Of a stretch of DNA of 64,000 nucleotides, positions 46,799 to 56,198 are shown piece by piece. Location: contig NZ_JACIDI010000001.1 in assembly GCF_014196225.1 (NCBI RefSeq), positions 62,001 through 126,000 on the forward strand. The letters run 5' to 3'. The notes below the pieces were generated by a model. The model did not search any database and was not told where the DNA came from. It saw nothing but the letters and a program-made list of their open reading frames with translations. The stretch is from Bacteroides pyogenes (GTDB taxonomy: Bacteria > Bacteroidota > Bacteroidia > Bacteroidales > Bacteroidaceae). Positions within the stretch are counted from its first letter, which is position 1. Each line of letters begins with the position of its first letter. Both the position numbers and the translations under genes were made by a program.

Positions 46799-47220
46799 TT
46801 ATGCTGGGAATTTAATTGTATTAACAAATTTTGTATTTTTATTGACGGTTGCAAATATTCTCCCTATTAGTTTGAATTTTACATTATTCAGTACTAATAG
46901 AGAGTGCTTTCCTTCCTTTTTCTTTCTTTGATAGTAACCTTTTAGTTCCTTGTCAGTTCTTATTGCATTAATGGCGGTAAGGTGGAGCATTGCCTTTATT
47001 TTCTTATCAGCCAAGGGATTCACTCTGGCTTTTCCTCTGACAGTTGTTCCCGAAGTGTATTCAAAAAGGTGCGACTTCTGCATATCATGCAAACTTTCTG
47101 GAATTGCTGAACGATGTAAATCCCTTTGTAGCAATGATGACATACACTGCAATGGTTTTACCGATACCTAGAATACTCATAAGAAGTTCCTGCTGTCTGT
47201 TAAGAAGTTGTTTTGAATTT
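46799..47220 (-). pseudogene. IS110-family transposase remnant (C-terminal part)
   Basis: The minus strand encodes the C-terminal domain of an IS110/IS116 transposase. One frame gives ILGIGKTIAVYVIIATKGFTSF, which then meets a TGA. After a frameshift near 47070 another frame gives FEYTSGTTVRGKARVNPLADKKIKAMLHL. The N-terminal RuvC-like domain is absent, cut off near a 12-bp inverted repeat. Nonsense codon, frameshift and truncation make it inactive. Confidence 0.85.
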
Positions 47221-47246
47221 ATATAGTCGTTCCTTATAAATTCAAA
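47212..47246. repeat. 12-bp perfect inverted repeat at an IS boundary
   Basis: TTTGAATTTATA (47212-47223) and TATAAATTCAAA (47235-47246) with an 11-nt loop. It lies exactly between the ends of the IS110-like and IS5-like remnants. Confidence 0.7.
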
Positions 47247-48706
<1,460 letters not shown>

Positions 48707-48739
48707 TTATTTCACTGAATATCTGATAACTATACGCTT

Positions 48740-49245
48740 TTAAGGAGCAACTATATACCGAAGCTGTTTTATAGGTTCGATAGCCCCTACGCTGTCATGT
48801 ATATTGGCTGCATGAATTTTTACAGCCATTGGTAATCCCAGAGTATCAACAATGATATGTTCTTTTCTGCCTTTGACTTTCTTTTCACCGTCAATACCAT
48901 ACTCACTACTGTCTATGTGATGAGAAGTTCTCGCGCTTTTGGAGTCTATGAGTCCAATGCTTGGGCTGAAGCTTTGCCAAAGGCTTTTCGAACCGATTCG
49001 CGAAGATGGTGTATCAATTCCTCAAAGAGTCCCTCCAACTTCCATTTGCGAAAATAGAAGTAAACGGTTTGCCAAGGACCGAATTCCTTGGGAAGCATAC
49101 GCCACTGGTAGCCGGTCTTGGTTATGTAGATCATAACATTTATCATTTCACGTAATGACTTTTTTTGCTTCCTTTGGTTGATTTCTACTATATTTTTTAT
49201 AACTTGTTACTGTTTATCAGTCAGGTTGGTTGGATAATTACTCGT
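48740..49245 (-). pseudogene. IS5/IS427-type transposase remnant
   Basis: The minus strand reads SNYPTNLTDKQ, a stop, then QVIKNIVEINQRKQKKSLREMINVMIYITKTGYQWRMLPKEFGPWQ. After a frameshift near 48955 it gives GLIDSKSARTSHHIDSSEYGIDGEKKVKGRKEHIIVDTLGLPMAVKIHAANIHD and a stop at 48740. The expected start codon reads ACG. One frameshift could be the programmed slip used by IS427-group elements. The premature stop, the missing start and the lost C-terminus show decay. Confidence 0.85.
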
Positions 49246-49559
49246 AACTTATGTCTTGATAGCCATAAAGTTAAGAAATAATATTTAATTAACAAGCTGA
49301 TAAACAATATATTAAATGATTATTCCATAATTCAAAACAACTTCTCAGTTTTGATAAGATTCTGAAATTCGCGAAAGACAAGGTTGAAAAAAAGACTTTA
49401 CCTCCCGGAAATCCTACGTTGTTTTTACCCTGCCTAATGGAGATACACCTAAACAATTGCTCGCACACAGCCAATACCTTATTCAAATCTTCGGGCATTT
49501 ACTCTTCTTTCGGAGAAAAGAGGTTTCTGTACGGCATAGAATAAAAATACAAAAACTCC
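49246..49559. other. spacer between IS debris and B12 operon 2
   Basis: A 69-codon minus-strand frame (49289-49498, MPEDLNKVLAVCEQLFRC...) has no recognisable domain and may be a gene fragment. Nothing else was seen. Confidence 0.35.
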
Positions 49560-49589
49560 TTGAATTCTAAAATATCTTTCATATCTTTG
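49560..49589 (+). promoter_or_regulatory. promoter P1 of B12 operon 2
   Basis: TTG (49560-49562), 19-bp spacer, TATCTTTG (49582-49589). It lies 12 bp before the riboswitch closing helix. Confidence 0.75.
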
Positions 49590-49601
49590 TTTCCAGTTTT
49601 T

Positions 49602-49783
49602 TTGGTGTCATCCGCCCTATATATTCTTTGGGGTGAATGGTGAAAAGGGAATCAGGTGTAAATCCTGAACAGACCCGCTGCTGTAAGCTCAACCAAAATC
49701 CTTGTGCAATATTCAAATCCACTGTCCTGATTATCGGGATGGGAAGGAGGCACAAAGGACGAGTAAGTCAGAAGACCTGCCAA
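49602..49783 (+). ncRNA. cobalamin riboswitch 2
   Basis: The closing helix pairs TTGG (49602-49605) with CCAA (49780-49783). The core GGTGAAAAGGGAATCAGGTG through GACCCGCTGCTGTAAGC is nearly identical to riboswitch 1, and the B12 box AAGTCAGAAGACCTGCC is at 49765-49781. It heads a BtuB-like receptor operon and should reduce its expression when B12 is plentiful. Confidence 0.94.
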
Positions 49784-49798
49784 GATTAAATGTTTCAT

Positions 49799-49942
49799 AG
49801 CTTTCGGGAAGTTGGAGCTTGAAGTACTAAATAAAACGCACGCTACGGCTGTTTTTTTATTTCATTATTTGGGTTATTCTACCTTTGTAAAAACATTTTA
49901 CACGTGCGTTAATTTCTCTCAATACCCCACTTCCCGAAAGCT
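49799..49942. repeat. 14-bp inverted repeats around a promoter box (candidate invertible segment)
   Basis: AGCTTTCGGGAAGT (49799-49812) and ACTTCCCGAAAGCT (49929-49942) are perfect inverted repeats 116 bp apart. Within them a second pair, AACGCACG (49835-49842) and CGTGCGTT (49903-49910), is nested. The segment lies between the riboswitch and the receptor ATG and encloses a -7 box at 49880-49887 pointing at the receptor. Either a site-specific inversion or a long RNA hairpin could explain the arrangement. Confidence 0.7.
49880..49887 (+). promoter_or_regulatory. candidate promoter P2 inside the inverted repeat
   Basis: TACCTTTG matches TAnnTTTG exactly, facing btuB, 72 bp before its ATG. Transcripts from here would lack the riboswitch. 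The -33 region is only T-rich. Confidence 0.5.
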
Positions 49943-49958
49943 TAATTTTCGGCAAATA

Positions 49959-52076
49959 ATGAATTTATGCAAGAAAATCACACCTTGTCTTGTAATCGGA
50001 CTATTATTGATTATGGCAGGAAATCTATTTGCACAAACTGGAGTGAATCAGTCCAAGCAAATACCCGGTCAGCTCGTAACTTCTCAATCCGACAAAGATT
50101 CAACGGCAATGTCTCTCCAATTGGATGAGCTTGTAGTTTATGGCAGCCTCTTGATGAAGGAGGTGATTCCCGTCCAGAAACTGTCGGGTGAACAACTCAA
50201 AAATCTCAGTTCGTTTTCGGTAGCCGATGCCATACGCTATTTTTCAGGCGTACAACTTAAAGACTACGGCGGCATTGGTGGGTTGAAAACTGTGAACGTT
50301 CGCAGTATGGGCACACATCACGTGGGTGTTTTCTATGATGGCATTCAGCTGGGCAATGCACAGAATGGACAAATCGATTTGGGCAAATTCTCGCTCGAAA
50401 ACATCGAAGAGATATCGTTGTATAACGGGCAAAAAAGCAATATCTTTCAACCCGGAAAAGATTTCGGTTCGTCAGCCACAGTCTATTTACGTTCGCGTAC
50501 ACCTCGTTTTGTGGAAAACAAACGATACAATTTGCGCACCTCTGTCAAAGGCGGTTCTTTCGACCTCATAAACCCCTCTGTGCTTTATGAATACAAAATA
50601 AACGACAATCTGAGTGCTTCCATAAATGGTGAGTATATCAGCGCTTCCGGAAAATACAAATATCGTTATAAACGTGTTTATCCTAACAGCCGCGAAGTGA
50701 TGTACGATACCACTGCTGTGAGGAAGAACGGCGATATCTATTCTGTCCGTTTTGAAGGAGGATTGTTCGGAACAATACCCAAAGGGTATTGGCGGGTGAA
50801 AACCTATTTCTACGATTCGGAACGAGGTATACCCGGAGCCATTGTGAACAACAAATGGAAAAACTCGCAACGCCAATGGGATAGAAGTTTCTTCACGCAA
50901 GGGGTTTTTCAGAAAAGCATTACTCCAAAATACGATATTTTGGTTAACGCCAAGTTTGCGTACGACTATATGCACTACCTTAATCCCGACACTACGCTGA
51001 TGCTTATCGACAATACCTTTAAGCAGAAAGAAGTATATGCTTCTGTAAGCAATAAATACTCCATCACTCGCAATTGGGACGCTGTGCTGTCTGCAGATGT
51101 GCAGTACAACACGCTGACCTCCGATTTAGACGGTTTTGTTTTTCCGAAACGGCTCACTACGCTTGTTGCTTTGGCAAGTGCTGCCGACCTTGGTAAAGTA
51201 AAAATGCAGGGAAGTATGTTGGCTACTTTCGTGCGCGAACGTATCAGATCGGGGAACACTACTGCCGACGACAATGTTGAAGCCGCACCCGATAAACGTG
51301 AATTTACCCCTGCCTTTTTTGTATCCTACAAACCATTCAAAAGTCAGAACTTCAACATCCGCGCTTTTTACAAACATATTTTCCGAATGCCTACGTTTAA
51401 CGACCTCTACTATACCGATATTGGCAATATCAAACTTAAACCGGAGTATACTCATCAATATAATGTGGGATTTCGATACGAAAAATCATACGAGAAAAAC
51501 ATCATCAAGCATTGGGAATTTCAAACCGATGCCTACTACAACGAAGTTACTGATAAAATTGTTGCCGTACCCAAAGGCACTGGGCAATACCGATGGATGA
51601 TGATGAACTTGGGCTGCGTGGAAATTCGTGGTGTAGATGTCTCCGCATCCACAACCATTGAGCCGCTCAAAGATTTGCTATTCAATCTTCGTCTGACATA
51701 CACCTATCAAAAAGCACAAGATTTCACTAACCGGGAAAATCCATTCTTGCAAGAACTGACCTACGGCGGTCAAATTGCGTATATCCCCTGGCACAACGGA
51801 TCGGTTGTGGCCGCACTTACGTACAAATCTTGGCAAATGAATTACAGCTTTATATACGTGGGCGAGCGTTATCACAGTTCGGCAAATATTCTTGAGGATT
51901 ATGAACAGCCTTGGTACACCAACGATATGACAATAAGTAAGAAATTTACAATAAGAAAGATAAATATGCGAGCAGCTTTAGAGATAAATAATATCTACAA
52001 TCAGAATTACGAAGTAGTACTTAATTATCCCATGCCCGGTAGAAATTACAAACTTTCATTAACACTTGAAATATGA
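49959..52076 (+). CDS. btuB: BtuB-like TonB-dependent cobalamin receptor, operon 2
   Basis: A 705-residue outer-membrane receptor. The ATG at 49959 gives signal peptide MNLCKKITPCLVIGLLLIMAGNLFAQ. A frame open from 49812 would read through the inverted repeat and is not credible as secreted protein. After a linker rich in Ser/Gln comes TonB-box-like DELVVYG, then plug motifs SFSVADAIRYFSGVQLKDYGG and MGTHHVGVFYDGIQLGN. The barrel has EYTHQYNVGFRYEKSYEKN and ends in RNYKLSLTLEI. Strongly similar to the receptor at 2124-4181 but with more AT-rich codons. It is the first gene after riboswitch 2 and is coupled (ATGA) to btuG. Confidence 0.9.
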   Translation: MNLCKKITPCLVIGLLLIMAGNLFAQTGVNQSKQIPGQLVTSQSDKDSTAMSLQLDELVVYGSLLMKEVIPVQKLSGEQLKNLSSFSVADAIRYFSGVQLKDYGGIGGLKTVNVRSMGTHHVGVFYDGIQLGNAQNGQIDLGKFSLENIEEISLYNGQKSNIFQPGKDFGSSATVYLRSRTPRFVENKRYNLRTSVKGGSFDLINPSVLYEYKINDNLSASINGEYISASGKYKYRYKRVYPNSREVMYDTTAVRKNGDIYSVRFEGGLFGTIPKGYWRVKTYFYDSERGIPGAIVNNKWKNSQRQWDRSFFTQGVFQKSITPKYDILVNAKFAYDYMHYLNPDTTLMLIDNTFKQKEVYASVSNKYSITRNWDAVLSADVQYNTLTSDLDGFVFPKRLTTLVALASAADLGKVKMQGSMLATFVRERIRSGNTTADDNVEAAPDKREFTPAFFVSYKPFKSQNFNIRAFYKHIFRMPTFNDLYYTDIGNIKLKPEYTHQYNVGFRYEKSYEKNIIKHWEFQTDAYYNEVTDKIVAVPKGTGQYRWMMMNLGCVEIRGVDVSASTTIEPLKDLLFNLRLTYTYQKAQDFTNRENPFLQELTYGGQIAYIPWHNGSVVAALTYKSWQMNYSFIYVGERYHSSANILEDYEQPWYTNDMTISKKFTIRKINMRAALEINNIYNQNYEVVLNYPMPGRNYKLSLTLEI

Positions 52077-53263
52077 TGTTATTAGTGGAGATGCAATGCT
52101 TGTGTCTATTAAAAACCGGAACCTTATTCATTGCTTTTCTTGCTGTGCTTTCCTCTTGCCGTGGCGATGTGGAAATGGTTCTTTCGGAAGAAAAACAGTT
52201 AACACCTGATTTACAGTCGGCAAAAACCCACGCGGGGTTTTATCTACTTAACGAGGGCAATATGGGCACCAATAAATGTACCCTTGATTTTCTTGACTTC
52301 GAAAAAGGTATTTACAAACGTAATATTTACGCCGAAATCAACCCCACTGTCCCCAAAGAGATGGGAGATGTGGGTAACGACATCGGTATATACGGCAGTA
52401 AGCTCTATGCAGTAATCAATTGCTCCAATAAAATAGAGGTAATGGATGCCCGAAGCACCAAACGCATCGGCCAGATAGAAATTCCCAACTGCCGATACAT
52501 TAAATTCCATAAACAATATGCTTATGTAACTTCATATGCCGGTCCAGTAAAAATTGACCCACATTACGAACAGTTAGGTTATGTGGCAAAAGTGGATACC
52601 GCCACTCTGAAAGTTATTGATCGCTGTTTAGTAGGTTTTCAACCCGACGAACTGGAAATAGTTGACGGTAAAATATACGTTGCCAATTCCGGTGGGTATA
52701 TGGGTGCCGGGGATTTAAAAGGATACGAACGGACAGTCTCAGTTATCGACATAGCTACCTTTAAGGAAGAAAAGAGGATTCCTGTGGCTTGGAACCTGCA
52801 TCGTATAAAGGCGGATAAAAGAGGAAATCTTTGGGTAAGTTCGCGTGGCGATTACAAAGGGTATCCTTCACGCTTGTTTTTTCTCGACAAAGAACAACAA
52901 CGGGTTACCGATACCATAGCTGTTGCCGCAACTCATTATTGGATAGATGATGACCTTTTGTACGTGTATGGAGCTGAATATAGCTATATCAATAAACAAG
53001 AATGGACTTTTTCTTATGGGATAGTGGATACAAGAACTCATCAGGTTATTACAAAAAATATTATTACCGATGGTACAGACAAACAGATTGAAATGCCTTA
53101 TGGCATTATGGTGCATCCCGGTACGAAAGATATTTACATTACCGATGCCGGTAATTTTGTGACTCCGGGTGCATTATATTGCTTTGACCGTTACGGCAGA
53201 ATGAAATGGAAAGTGCGTGCAGGTAACATTCCTGCTCATTTTGTACTTCTTCCTCAACCATAA
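52073..53263 (+). CDS. btuG: BtuG-like beta-propeller lipoprotein, operon 2
   Basis: A 396-residue lipoprotein with lipobox LSSC (Cys29) after a hydrophobic segment. It carries the family start LLNEGNMGTNKCTLDFLDF and blades parallel to the protein at 955-2127, such as IGQIEIPNCRYIKFHKQYAYVTSYAGPVKIDPHYEQLGYVAKVDTATLKVID. It overlaps the receptor stop by 4 bp. Expected to cap BtuB on the cell surface and bind corrinoids. Confidence 0.87.
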   Translation: MMLLVEMQCLCLLKTGTLFIAFLAVLSSCRGDVEMVLSEEKQLTPDLQSAKTHAGFYLLNEGNMGTNKCTLDFLDFEKGIYKRNIYAEINPTVPKEMGDVGNDIGIYGSKLYAVINCSNKIEVMDARSTKRIGQIEIPNCRYIKFHKQYAYVTSYAGPVKIDPHYEQLGYVAKVDTATLKVIDRCLVGFQPDELEIVDGKIYVANSGGYMGAGDLKGYERTVSVIDIATFKEEKRIPVAWNLHRIKADKRGNLWVSSRGDYKGYPSRLFFLDKEQQRVTDTIAVAATHYWIDDDLLYVYGAEYSYINKQEWTFSYGIVDTRTHQVITKNIITDGTDKQIEMPYGIMVHPGTKDIYITDAGNFVTPGALYCFDRYGRMKWKVRAGNIPAHFVLLPQP

Positions 53264-53275
53264 AAAACAAAAAAC

Positions 53276-55333
53276 ATGAAACAAAAAACTAGCTTATTCC
53301 TGTTCTTATTTGCGATGCTGATAAGTTCGTGCAATAAAGATGAAATTTTACCTGCTGCCCCCGTAATATCAGGTTTGGAGGCAGAATATGCCGTTGTGGA
53401 AGGCGATAAACTGCCCCTGATGCCTACGATAGACAATAAGGAAGGCGTTTCCTATCGTTGGATGCTGGACGGCAAAGAAGTATCAACCGCATCCGGTTAC
53501 ACATTTTTAGCATCGGTAACGGGCGACTACACCATAATGTTTACGGCTACCAACAAAGGTGGTTCAGATCAGAAAAGAATAACCATAAAAGTGTTGAAAA
53601 AAGATGAACCTCCTTTCATCACCGGTTTAAAAGAAGAGTATGCCGTAACGGTTGAAACCGATTTGTTGTTAAAGCCCGAAATAACGGGAAGTGGCAATAT
53701 AGCCATTGATTGGTTGTTGGATGGGAAAAGCGTTGCAAGTAAATCAGAATACACATTTAATGCAGAAAAAACAGGCAGTTATAAGCTCGTGCTGAAAGCA
53801 ACCAACAAAGGTGGCACTACTCAAAAAGAAATATTAATTACAGTAATAGAGAAAGGGCTTGCACCGGCTATCTCGAATATTAATGAGAAATATGAAATTG
53901 CTCCCGGAATTGGTTTGGTGCTACGTCCATCTGTTGCAAGCGATACGCAAGTAGCTTATTCGTGGACACTAAACGGAAAAGAAGTGGCGGATACTCCTGA
54001 ATACACTTTCAAAGCCGCCCAACCAGGCAATTATATTCTTACCCTGAAAGTTACAAATGAAAATGGTTCGTTTGAAAAGCAAATATCTATTGCAGTGGAG
54101 ATTAAAACTCAAGATATAAAAACAACAGCTTACAATGTATTGCTTTTTGATTTTACATCATTTGAGTCCATTCCCCAAGACCTGAAATTGTCAATAATAA
54201 AGGCCCCGTCAGAACTGTATCGGATTTCACTTACTAATGAGAAAAAGCCGATGTTTGTTGCAGCAGAGCCCGGATCCTACACATTAGAGGTATCCAGTGA
54301 TAACGTAATCTCGGAAATCGTCCAAATAGAAGTAGTCAATCTTCCTAAGAGTCCGTCACCATACATCGCACGCGTGTTTGATTACCGTCCTGCACCCGGA
54401 CAGTTTGTGAATAAGCTTCCTGAATATGCCAGAGGCGACACATACGAAGATATGGTGCGGAAAGCCGGAGAGTGGATCGTGGGAGAAGACGCCTTTATGA
54501 TAACCCTTGGTGGATGGGGAGGCTATGTAACTTTTGGATTTGACCATACGATTATAAATGTAGAAGGCAAGCGAGACTTTAGAATAAACGGAAATGCTTT
54601 TGGTGCTAACGATAACAAACGTCCCGGTGCACCGTTTGGCGGCAGCTGCGAGCCGGGCATCATTATGGTGGCTTACGATAAAAACAAAAATGGCAAACCT
54701 GATGAAGACGAGTGGTGCGAAATAAAGGGAAGTGGAAATTTTTCGGCGAGAAATGAACCGTGGTACACCATTGCAAAAGATAACGGAAACGATGTGAATG
54801 TATATCGGGATTATGAGATGACCTACTACCGTCCGGCCAAAGAAGAACCCGAAATATATGCAGAACCCGATAATCCATTAGCATTTACGATTATAAAAGA
54901 CTATATCCGCTGGAAAGATAATAAAAATCATAGTGGCTATAAGATAAAAAACGTGTATCATAAGCAAAGCTATTATCCGGGATGGATAAAAGAAGACAAA
55001 ATGACTTTTAAAGGAATACGTCTCGCCGAAAATGCCGTGGATGAAGGCAAATTTAATCCCGGCATAAATTCTGGCGGAGTTTATTTTGTTCTCTACGGCT
55101 ACAGATACGGGTATGTGGACAACCAACCGAATCAGGGAGACGGTTCGGCCATTGACATTGATTGGGCTATTGACAAAGACGGCAACCCTGCTAACCTGCC
55201 CGGTATTGATTTTGTGAAAGTATATAACGGTGTAAACCAAGAAAACGGATGGTTGGGGGAAACTTCTACTGAGGTACAACGGGGGGAAGATCTGCATATG
55301 CTTGGAGTAAATATTGACACAATAAAAGACTGA
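53276..55333 (+). CDS. PKD-repeat surface lipoprotein, operon 2 (possible BtuH)
   Basis: A 685-residue lipoprotein, lipobox ISSC (Cys19). Three PKD/Ig-like repeats of about 86 residues follow (about 27-112, 113-198, 199-284), each with a WxLxGKxVxxxxxYTF signature. A linker beta domain occupies about 285-365. The C-terminal domain of about 320 residues contains WGGYVTFGFDHTIINVEGKRDF, EPGIIMVAYDKNKNGKPDEDEW and GDGSAIDIDWAIDKDGNPANLPGIDFVKVY. The same C-terminal domain begins in the partial gene at 1-916, which has two PKD repeats. Twelve bp after btuG. It may be a BtuH-type B12-binding protein; the link rests on context. Confidence 0.85.
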   Translation: MKQKTSLFLFLFAMLISSCNKDEILPAAPVISGLEAEYAVVEGDKLPLMPTIDNKEGVSYRWMLDGKEVSTASGYTFLASVTGDYTIMFTATNKGGSDQKRITIKVLKKDEPPFITGLKEEYAVTVETDLLLKPEITGSGNIAIDWLLDGKSVASKSEYTFNAEKTGSYKLVLKATNKGGTTQKEILITVIEKGLAPAISNINEKYEIAPGIGLVLRPSVASDTQVAYSWTLNGKEVADTPEYTFKAAQPGNYILTLKVTNENGSFEKQISIAVEIKTQDIKTTAYNVLLFDFTSFESIPQDLKLSIIKAPSELYRISLTNEKKPMFVAAEPGSYTLEVSSDNVISEIVQIEVVNLPKSPSPYIARVFDYRPAPGQFVNKLPEYARGDTYEDMVRKAGEWIVGEDAFMITLGGWGGYVTFGFDHTIINVEGKRDFRINGNAFGANDNKRPGAPFGGSCEPGIIMVAYDKNKNGKPDEDEWCEIKGSGNFSARNEPWYTIAKDNGNDVNVYRDYEMTYYRPAKEEPEIYAEPDNPLAFTIIKDYIRWKDNKNHSGYKIKNVYHKQSYYPGWIKEDKMTFKGIRLAENAVDEGKFNPGINSGGVYFVLYGYRYGYVDNQPNQGDGSAIDIDWAIDKDGNPANLPGIDFVKVYNGVNQENGWLGETSTEVQRGEDLHMLGVNIDTIKD

Positions 55334-55371
55334 TTATAAATCAAATCACTAATTATTTAAATATTGTCACA

Positions 55372-56160
55372 ATGAAAAAAATATTCTCATTTTTGACATT
55401 GACAGCACTGATCGTATTTGCATCGTGCTCAAAAGAAAACATCGTTTCTACGGATAATGATGTTGTTGCTCCGGGATCCGAACAGATACTTACAGTACAG
55501 GGACATCCTTATGAGGTGTCAAAATCGCAAGTAAAGAATATCAAGAAGTCTTCCCGCTCAGTGATGATTTCTTTAAATGGGGGCGATCCGGGTTTCTCAA
55601 TGGACGACATCCAATTTTGGGCAGGCACAGGAACCAACAAAGCTGCAATGGTTATTGAATGGCACGATGGGAAAACGAGCGATGCTTTGGTATGGGGCTA
55701 TAAATGGAATGGCACTGCTTATGGATTTGATATGATACGTGAAATTGTAAAAGCAGATCCTCGCCTGATATTTCTTACTCATATGACCGGACCGATGGGC
55801 AATACTATTGCCGGATTAGGATACAATATTAACCAAACGGGGGCACATTATTTAATTTACGATGAAGATAGTACAAATCCACATTATCCGATAGATGGAA
55901 TCGTTGTTACAAATGCCTATAACTATGACAATTGGAGATATTCAGACCCGGCAGACCATTGGCGGTCGGGTTGGTACCAAGGCTATTGGAGTTATTGGGT
56001 AAAAGATTCGAAAGAAGAAGAATGGCAATACTCTAATTGGGGAGCTTCGAGCCGCGAACTTGTAAACGGCAGTTGGGACGGATGGTCATACCTCGATGAT
56101 ATGAGTATATGGACAGGGCGTCCGCTCGGAAATAAATTTACTCCCGCAGCATTGAATTAA
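55372..56160 (+). CDS. small surface lipoprotein of B12 operon 2, function unknown
   Basis: A 262-residue lipoprotein, lipobox FASC (Cys19). The mature domain has a repeated SLNGGDPGFSMDDIQFWAGTGTNKAAMVIEWHDGKTSDALVWGYKWNG pattern and ends rich in Trp and Tyr (WRSGWYQGYWSYWVKDSKEEEWQYSNWGASSRELVNGSWDGWSYLDD). The aromatic-rich end suggests ligand or glycan binding. I do not know a characterised relative. It lies between the PKD gene (38 bp) and the second propeller gene (38 bp), so it is part of the B12-controlled transcript. Confidence 0.85.
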   Translation: MKKIFSFLTLTALIVFASCSKENIVSTDNDVVAPGSEQILTVQGHPYEVSKSQVKNIKKSSRSVMISLNGGDPGFSMDDIQFWAGTGTNKAAMVIEWHDGKTSDALVWGYKWNGTAYGFDMIREIVKADPRLIFLTHMTGPMGNTIAGLGYNINQTGAHYLIYDEDSTNPHYPIDGIVVTNAYNYDNWRYSDPADHWRSGWYQGYWSYWVKDSKEEEWQYSNWGASSRELVNGSWDGWSYLDDMSIWTGRPLGNKFTPAALN

Positions 56161-56198
56161 TACAAAACATATAGTCAAACAATTAAAAATTACTCGTA

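Noticed and set aside
46799..47220. Intact IS110 element with unusual frame use
   Set aside because: The N-terminal catalytic domain is missing and a TGA plus frameshift interrupt the rest.
48740..49245. Programmed frameshift as the only defect of the IS427-type transposase
   Set aside because: One frameshift fits that idea, but a stop codon near the N-terminus, an ACG in place of ATG and a missing C-terminus indicate a dead copy.
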